64,000 nucleotides of DNA from assembly GCA_008828725.1 (NCBI GenBank), contig MEHQ01004280.1, forward strand, positions 499,383-563,382. The letters run 5' to 3'. The notes under the pieces are model-generated. The model saw only the letters and a program-made list of their open reading frames with translations, made no database searches and was not told the DNA's origin. How positions within the stretch are numbered: the stretch's first letter is position 1; each line of letters opens with the position of its first letter. Source of the stretch: Saccharina japonica (lineage: Eukaryota > Sar > Phaeophyceae > Laminariales > Laminariaceae). Below, piece after piece: positions 13,153-22,100 of this stretch. The translations under genes and the position numbers were made by a program.

Positions 13153-16100
13153 CAGCAGCAGCAATAACAGAGCAAAAACACGTTCGCAGCGAACCGAAAC
13201 CGTGAAAAACAAACAAACTAAAAACGCCTCCATATTATCGAACCTGCAGAAACTTCTTCTCGGTCGCCGTTGGGTTGAGGTGCGCCGCTTTCCAGGCAGC
13301 GATCTCCCGAGCCACGGTAGCCTTGGGGGCCACGCAACGCAACGATGCGTGTGGGGCGTCAACGGTAGCATACGTGAACGTTAACATTCGTCAACATTGA
13401 AACACACCAAACGATACCTTAAGTAACATACACCAACGGAAACTTAATCGAAGGTAACATACAAAACACACATAACCGGTAGCATATACACTGGTAACAT
13501 AGGTCAACGACAACATATATACATCAACGGAAACCTACTCAAAGGTAACACACGAACGGTTGCATAGATCAACGGCAATACTCACACCGTTAATCAAAGG
13601 ACACACGTAACGGTAACATGCATCACCCGGAGCATACACAATCAAAGGTAAGACATATCAACGGTATCATATATCAATGGTAGCATATATCAACGGTAAC
13701 CTATCGACAGTACACTGGTCCCTTTACTCTCAAGAGTAGAGAGCGATCGATACCTTCACGATACCAATCTGCGCCAAAAACAAAAGCCAAAGCTAAAAAA
13801 AAACAAACAGCACAAAAAACAAAAATAAAAAACGTGTTGGAAGCAATTGCTGCCGCAACTAGGTACTGTTGTCGGCAATCGTTACAGCTACATCTGCCTC
13901 TGGAACACACCCTACATGTATCTGGCCAATCGTTGCAAACCAGTCCTGAAGCAAGAGCGCGGTCAGCACGCCATAAAACCACGTTCAGCTAACTCAACCC
14001 CTTCAGATCGGCAAAAACATTTCCTCACACAAATTCCAACAAATTCATCTTCAAAAACATAGATGTAGTCCAAAGCAGATACCTGGTATACTCTTTCGCA
14101 GCTACGGCCAGGACGAAAGAAGCGGGCCCCCTATGAAAACGATCGCCCGTTTCGCCCATCATACCTCGGCGGCTAGATGCTTCTTGTCCCAGTCCTTGCG
14201 GCGCTCCGCCTTGACCCGGTTGATGAGCACCTTCGGGAACAGCTCATAGGCGCGCTTGATGCCGATATGCCACTCTCCCGAAGGGTTGTTCCACGCGGGG
14301 TTCAGTCGTAGAGTTCTGTGCACCCCAACCCCACCGCCCCAAGCGCGTGAAGCAAAAGGAGGGGAGATAGAAGAGGGTTGGCGTGGCGCAACATTATGGT
14401 TGGGTGATACAGACACAGTGTGTCAGCGGGAGAGGAGGTAGAAGGATAACAAGGAGGAGAACAGCAATACAAATAACACAACAACAGCAACAATAGCAAC
14501 AGCAGCAGCAACAACAACAGCAACAACAGCAGCAACAACAACGTCACCCCCACTACCAACAACACCAACACCACCAACACCAACGCCAACACCAACGCCA
14601 ACACCAACAACACCAACACCACCAACAACACTGACAACACCAACACAACCAACAACAACGAAAAAACAACCACCACGTTGCGCTCAAAAACAGAAACCGC
14701 GCGTGACAGCACTCAACATCCATCAAAAACAGACCACAGCATACCTGCCCGAGAGACCCTTGATCTCGCGAACATCTCCAACGGTCTTCACGGCGGCTCC
14801 TTTCACCACCACAGACGTGTCCACATCTCCCGAGCCGGTGCAGTCCACGATGTCAACGATCTTCGGTCGGCCGTCCGGGCACACCTGCCGTTACGCCGCA
14901 ATATTGTTCGAACTTCGACGGTTTCATCTTGTTGCTACATACACTCATGTATACTTTCGTCTTGGCTGGTCGGTCTTGCTTGCTCGGTTGCTTACTCGGT
15001 GGCCGCATCCTTCTCTAGCTTTCCACTAGCTTTCAAGAGTGTTTTTTAATGCAAGTAGCTTTCAAGGACTTTTTGTATGAGAAACAGGATTTTGTTGCAA
15101 AAGCTTCATGCCTTCGCTTTCGTGCAGTACTTACCTGCCCTGCTCCTGCTGAGGCACGGTCGCCCATCGCTGGGGACTGGTCGCAGCCCTCAAGAAAGCA
15201 GGACGGCTAGACCCTTTACGTACTGCTGTACTGTTGGCTGGAACGCTCGAACCGCTGGTTTTGCGGGAAGCTATTTTAGTTGACGTTGTCACATTTTGTG
15301 TGTACGTAGTAGCTTCCAAACGCTATTTTATGAAGGAAGCTTAGTTTTGTTTTTTATTTTCGAAGGCCTAGCCAAAAACAAAAACAAATGTGCAGGGGGC
15401 TTTTAAAGGAACGTTTTGCTTCGGGTCCAGTGTCAAAATCTTCGCCGTCCTACAGTAGTTGCTCTCGTCAGCCAATCAGCATACGATGGAGTGGAACACC
15501 ATTGGTTGGCAATTGAAACTTGAGGCAACACACACAAAATATCCACAGGCGCCCTGCAAGCTACACGTTCAAATCATAACTCCCACCTATACTACGGTAC
15601 GGTACCACTGACTAAAGTACACTACAGCTGTACAGAACTCTCCCTTCCCCTTGCTACGTTCCACAAAATTCCCTCGTGTCTGCCTGCCGCACTGGCTTAG
15701 AGGCATGTGCTTTGATGAACGCCGTCCTGGCCTTCTGCAGATAGAAAGCAGCATCGCCATTGCCGCACGCCTCCACCGCGCTCGCTAGTGAAACGAATTG
15801 TGACGAAAGCTCTACGTAGGGCGGGGGGGGCACCGGTCCCGCGCACTGTGGTATCATCATCACTGCCTTCCTTATCGTCAACGTGTATTTCCTTGACGTG
15901 GGTGCCGCTCAGCTGCTCCTTCACATCGTCTACCGCATCGAGTCGCATAGCCTTTGCAATATATTTAGGGTCCTCAACTATTGTCGCCAAACCTCAGCCG
16001 CCCTGATGGCGGCCTCGTCAGCAGCCAATATCAGGGTGATACCCAGGTTCACCAAAAAGTCGATCATGTCTGTCTCATCTACGGAGGGTCTCTGTTTTTC

Positions 16101-19100
16101 GGCTTGGTGCACACCGTGAAATCGACTATCGTATTTTCCGCGACATTCGTGGCCGTCAGGGCGCTCTGGGGTGCGGTGTCGAACCAAAAACGGTTCGCCT
16201 ACCGCACAGGGAATCGTGCATATTCACACAGATCGTTGTGCTCTAGGAGTGCGTGTGTTATGGGAGCAGCAGCAGCAGCAGCAGCCGCCGCAGCAGAAGT
16301 GAGGTGTGTTATATGTTTCAGACCCAGGAGGAGCAGAAGCAGAGCGAGGACTTGTACTGATGTGGGCACGACAATCGACCGCGAATAAGGCGGTATTCGC
16401 CCTAGTGAGGGTTTCTGCCTTGACAGCCTACTTTGACCGCCTTATATAGGCCCCACCGCTGCATACAGGTAGACTACGCAAAGACAAACAAAACCCCCAA
16501 CACGACTCCTTGCAGACAAACGTATACCTGGTACCAGTTATGCAGTAGGGTGCAAACGGTAATGACGCCGTATATCCATTAGTTCAGCAGTAGCAGAGGT
16601 CGTCGGTATTCAGAACTTCACGAAATGCTCGAAAATGTCCAAGCAGCAACGCCCGCCTGGAACAAAACAAAACGATACAGTACAGCGGAAGCTGTGGACT
16701 GAAAACAAAACTCACACCAGCAAGGTTCAGAGACCATATCACGGAAACCTCCATTCACCTATCCCGTCCACCCGAGACTCAAGACCATGCGCTCGGTTTT
16801 TTTTCCCGAGGCCCAGCCGATCAGTTTTCCCTTTCTCTTCTTGCCGGAAACCCTCTTAGACAGCTTTCGTTTTCCCATCGCTGCATGCGCCTCCGGGATG
16901 GGTTTACAAAAGTGGAAAAGATGCACCGCTGCTTCCACTCCGACCCCGTCAGTGCAAACGTCACACCAGCACACCCCGGTCGTCCTAATCCGCGTCTCTT
17001 TCGTGTCCTCCGCTGCTTGCTTGCGAGTGCGCTTCGTGGGAGGTCCGCACTTCGTCCCCGCCTTATTGCAGTTACCCCCCTGACACAGGCGTGCGTACTC
17101 GGCATGTAGCCGTTGAACCGTACCAGGTATGTTCGAACCAACGATTTGTTTGCCCCTTCTCTCCTTGTCGGATACCGTCTTGGATAGCATTCGTTTTCCC
17201 ACCGCTGCATGCGCCTCCGCAATGGTTTTACAAAAGTGGCAGAGATGCACCGCTGCTTCCACTCCGACATCGTTAGTGCAAACGTCACACCAGCACACGC
17301 CGGCAGCCCTAGTCTCTTTCGCTTCCTCCGCCACTTGCTTAGGAGTACGCTTCGTGGAAGGTTCGCACTTCTTCCCCGACTTGCAGTCACCCTCCTGGCA
17401 CAGGTGTGCACGCTCGGTAGCCGCTGAATCGTGCGCTCTAAAAACGATTGGTTTGCCCCTCCTCTTCTTGGCGGATAACGTCTTCGCTAGCAGCCGTTCT
17501 CCCACCGCTACATGCGCCTCCGGGACGGATTTACAAAAGTGTCAAAAGATGCGCCGCTGCTTCAACTCCGACACCATAGGTGCAAACGTCACGCCAGCAC
17601 ACCCCGGTCCTCCTAGTCCGCGTCTCTTTCGTGTCCTCCGCTGCTTGCTTAGGAGCAAGCTTCGCAGAAGGTTTGCCCTTCTTCCCCGCCTTGCTGCAGC
17701 CCCCCCCCGGCAATAGCGTCCATGCTCGGTAGCCGTTGGGTCGTATGTTCGAAAAACGGGCTCTGACGCGGTGCGTCGGCGCCCCATTTGCGCGAAGCCG
17801 ATGTTGCATTTGGCCGCCAAGCCATCCTCTTGCCGGCGCGGCGTGGAGGCCTCGGTGTCATCGTCATCCCCGCCACTAGCGCTCGCAGGCTCCGGCGTAT
17901 TGATGGCCTGGAGCAAGAAAGTGCACAAAAGAGATCAAAATAATTTAGTATCGGCCACAAGCTATTCGGTTGCCGCATCTTTGTCAAGGTTTGCCTTCCG
18001 TCGCTTCGTTTTCTGGCCCAAGCATCGGTGGTACTGATCAAATCACCGCCTCCCGGTGGAACGAAAACTGCGTAGATCACGGCCGTATTTATATATAGCT
18101 AATCGTACAAACTTCACGGTTCACCATGTGCATACGTCATATATGCAAGTAGCGGTCAGCGGCGCTCTTTGCGGGAGTGGATATAGAGCCACCGGTTTGA
18201 GGCGTTTCCTGTGGGAGTGCACTGTGGGGGGGGTATACACGCGTAGGCATCGCAGTCTGTTTAATTCTGCGGAGTCGTACCCTACTCTCTATGTACATTT
18301 CCTTCGTATCGCGATTCTTTCGAAAATACACAAACTGTTGCTCTTAAAATATACGTGGTATGATATGAGGTACCTACAATAATACAGCAATTTCCAGGCG
18401 CGAAGGCAAGTGTACGGGTCGCAGGGGTACATAATAAATTGTAGGCCTTTAAACACTTCATCGTGTACCGACTTGGTCCGCTGCTGTACCTATATGTACC
18501 CGTGGTCCCGTTCATTTTCCTTCGTAAGCAAAAGTTTAGCTGAGTCTGTTCTGTCGCGTAATCGAATTTTATTTCGCACACCGTGAGCTGAATAACTATA
18601 ATAACAAAAAAGTGAAAATGAGCGTCACTACCAATACAGCGGTTACCCGTTGCCGACCCGAATACAATGTGCATGGATCAGGGTGGCAGGGGAATATTTT
18701 TAAACAAGAGTATCACAAAGCAAAAAAGAAAAAATATACACTACGGCAGTACTTCAAAGCAGTATGCATTGACGACGCCCTCGTCCGTAACTATGAGGGT
18801 AGTTTGGGCACCTATATCGATAGCGAAACCGTCCTTACATTTCCGCACAGGTGCCAAGTATCATACCGGCACACAATACCGTACATAGATACTATAGATT
18901 CAAACAAAATACAAGCGTAATGGCAATAGTCTAGTTTCATCTAAAAAAACAAAACAAAAAACAGCAGAGTTATTGACAACACAGAAGTATCAATGTGCTC
19001 TCTACAACACGTGGTACACCGTACTCGTAGCATACAATATGTTTATACCACTCTGTCCGGACACATAATATCGGTTAGGCGCCATTTTATAGCCAAATGT

Positions 19101-22100
19101 TGCCTATGTTTCCTCACAGAGTGATACCCATCTAATATTTTCTCTCTGGGCATTCACGCTTAGGTTACCACTCGGCAAAAAGATGTACGTACGCTATTTT
19201 GTTCGGTGCTCGCACCTTACACACCTTTTTTGGTTTCATGCAGCGGACCGTTGAGTACGCCCCACGTTGAGGTTGCAGCTCGTCCACACCACCCACAATT
19301 TACCCGTCGGATCCGTACTAACGATTTCCTCGTTCGCCGTCTCCACCTGGCCCTGATTTGTGTTTCCGTATCCTTCCTCCGACTGGGTGACGGCCGCATC
19401 TCCCACCGCCCCTTGGGGGTGTTTGGCGTGGCGCGATGCAAACCGTGTCCTTCTTGTGCCCGTGCGCTGTAAGAGCCTGGCATGCATTACTGCTCGAGCT
19501 CTTGGTCGGAGTTGCAGCCGGATCAACCTGCTGTTGCTGCGCATGGCCCTGCTATTGCCGCTGCTGCTGTTGCTGCTGCTGCCGCTGCTGCTGCTGTTGT
19601 GCATGATCCTGTTGCTGCTGCTGCTGGGCATGACCCTGCTGCTGCTGCTGCTGCTGTGGTGGTGGTGGTGGTGGTGGTGGTAGCGGTAGTGACGGTGCCC
19701 CCAGCGAATCGTTGTTCAGACGGTGACGACAGGAGGCACTTCGTCGTCCACGACTCAGGGATAGGGCGTCCCGCCCCGACTCCAAGTCCTCGCCGTTGTC
19801 GGAGCCGGCAGCGGTCACGTCAGCGTCCCAGTCAGAGTCCTCAGAGTCCTCTGTCGTTTCATGGTTCGCCATCCTCAGCCTCACTGCTGTATTCATGTAT
19901 TAAATGTAGTCATAGTTTCATCCACCAAACCAGTTTTGTACTAGAGATGGATGGGTGTCTCTACAACTTCTTGGATTGTTATCATGGCACGAGTTGATTT
20001 CGTCCCCCCCCCCCCCTTCCCCAGTAAGTAGCCCACGTGGCCTTTGCCGTAATCGTTACTTTGTTTTCGCCGATTATTCCGTCTGAAGTCGCAAAAGGGC
20101 TATTATAGTTAGTCAGCGACTCGTAGTCGGCCAACCCGCAGCCTTAACTATGAATACAATAGCACACAGCCAGCCACTTGGTTAGGACTTATCACCGGTA
20201 TTGGTAATATTAATAGTTTAGAAAACGAGCAGGAAAAAGCCAGTCTGAGATTTACGGGAAAACGATAAATTCGAGAGTAGTTCTACTGAACGTTAGTGCA
20301 GAACATGCCTCTCCTCAAATAAGAAACCCAGCCTGGACCAGCGTCCCCGTTTCTTCCAAGTCATAAGTAGGCGTCCTGTGCTATAAATATATATGTTTCT
20401 ACAAAATCCTTACAAATCTCGAACTACGTTGTTGGTATTTTTGGCCGGATCTTCCTGCATGTAAGTATGTAATTGATGGAAGTGTTTCCGGTTTCCAGTC
20501 CACACAAAAAACATCCCTACATATGGCAGGTGTGCGTACTGCTGAGGTATTGCCCTTACCAAATCCTTACAAATATATTGTACCAATGTTGATGTTTGGC
20601 CGGATTCTCCTGCTTATTGATTGGTGGGAAGTATTTCCGGTTTTCACTAAACCATCCCTATACATGGGAGGTGTGCCTACGGCTGTAGAGTACAGGCATA
20701 TACTTGCACATCACGTTCGGGGGTCGGTAGGGCGATACTGCTATTAATATATTAGCTCGCAGAATAGTAGGATCGCAGCGTCCGGCATTCCTTCACGACC
20801 GCATCTCGCAAAGGATTTTGTATGATGTTGACGTGCAGTACTTGTATATACAATGCAACACACTACTCGTATGAAAAATATCTGCAACATGCAACAACAC
20901 CAGCAGACTCCAAGCTGCCCATAGCTCCACAGCTGCGCTGTACCAAAAAAAATCATATGAAACACTGGTGAGAAGGACTTCAAGCTTGCGACAACACGCA
21001 AAGCCTGGGCACACGATGGCACATATGTGCTGCCGCAGCTCCAAACCTCAAAGCCGGCACTCACTAAAAGTATGGCACACACTAAGGTGTCATGTCTGCC
21101 ACACGGCTGAATGGAACCTGTATAAGGCGAAACGGCTTACAAAGTTACGTACCTATATAAGGCAACACGCCTTATGAAGGTACTATTCATGGACAATTCA
21201 AAAGGTACTGGTATCAATGCCATAAATAGCTCTAGCTAGGAAAGGGATTCCTGGCTACATCAGCAGCCAGGAACCTGGACCCGACCAGGATTTCGCCGCC
21301 ATCGCCCCCCCCCCCCCCCGGCTGGTGAGGAGAGGGCCCGCTGGGGGCGCCCTGCCGGGGGCATGTTTTAATGCGATATAACTACACCATTATTAAAGCT
21401 ACACAACACGGTGAAGTCGATTTTGGGGCGAATCTCAGAGACAATGGTTGGGTCAGGGGTGGTAGATTGACTCCAGGAAAAGTCAAAACATCGAACAAAA
21501 TGTATGGTGATACAGGTGCGTACGGAATCATCCTGGGTGCTGCTGTTCTCTCTCTCTTCCCGTGAGCACTTTTCGACGCCTCCGTTGTATAATGAGGCCT
21601 TTTAGTGGGACGTATATAAATTACCAATATTCTGGAATCCTGGCACCTCCCCAAGCCAGGAGAGATGTACTGCCAGGACCAGTGTACTGCCAGTAGATCC
21701 AGTACGAGTGGCCCAGTGACGAGCCGTACTATTCGGCGATTAGGCGAGGACGGCTACAAGGCGACTTCAAGCCGGTTGCCACTACAATAGGTCGCCGTAT
21801 AACGGGACCACCACTGCTACTGTGTATTCAATTTTTCGTTTCTCCAGCCGAATTTCTCGTGATATATCATACGTACAACTGCAGTAGTATTGGAGTGACT
21901 TTGCTATTAATAGTATGTATCTGGTAGCATTTTGACATTGCTCTCATCGCTGTTATCTTTTATATTGGATTTTACAGATTAATGGACATCGAAAATTCGA
22001 AAATTACACAATTACTTTACGTATATACAAATCGTACGAGCTTTTTTTCTTTGGGGGGGGGGGGTGAATGCGGAGGGTGAACCAGCGACGTGCCTGCTGA

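Larger units (their letters stand above)
15654..19872 (-). pseudogene. Relic gene nested in TPP2 intron 1, acidic/polyQ + Cys-rich repeats + C-terminal piece
   Basis: Three coding-like blocks on the minus strand in a plausible 5'-3' order: an acidic and Gln-rich N-terminal block (19236-19872), a cysteine-rich triple-repeat block (16759-17907), and a C-terminal block (15654-16190) with [20 protein letters not shown] and [20 protein letters not shown]. Codon-like composition, a good acceptor at 17907 and the repeated Cys pattern argue for real coding origin. The reading frame is interrupted in several places, some at G/C homopolymers, so it looks decayed. TPP2 exons and protease exons in the same window are intact, which argues against general sequencing error. 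I do not recognise the family. Whether the three blocks were ever one gene is inference. Confidence 0.5.

Noticed and set aside
12749-13384. Poly-Thr, poly-Leu, poly-Val and poly-Ser open frames
   Set aside because: Produced by the AGT/ACT microsatellite in a TPP2 intron. Only the short exon 4 segment (13244-13321) inside this range is real coding.
17129-17716. 195-codon plus-strand frame opposite the cysteine-rich repeats
   Set aside because: Antisense shadow: the repeat motifs (CWCDVC, HLCHFCK) and the good acceptor belong to the minus strand.
15654-17907. Frame interruptions in the nested relic as sequencing errors
   Set aside because: Some fall in G/C homopolymers, but others do not, and over 25 exons of the two real genes in the same window have no frame error, so true decay is more likely. 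Not fully excluded.
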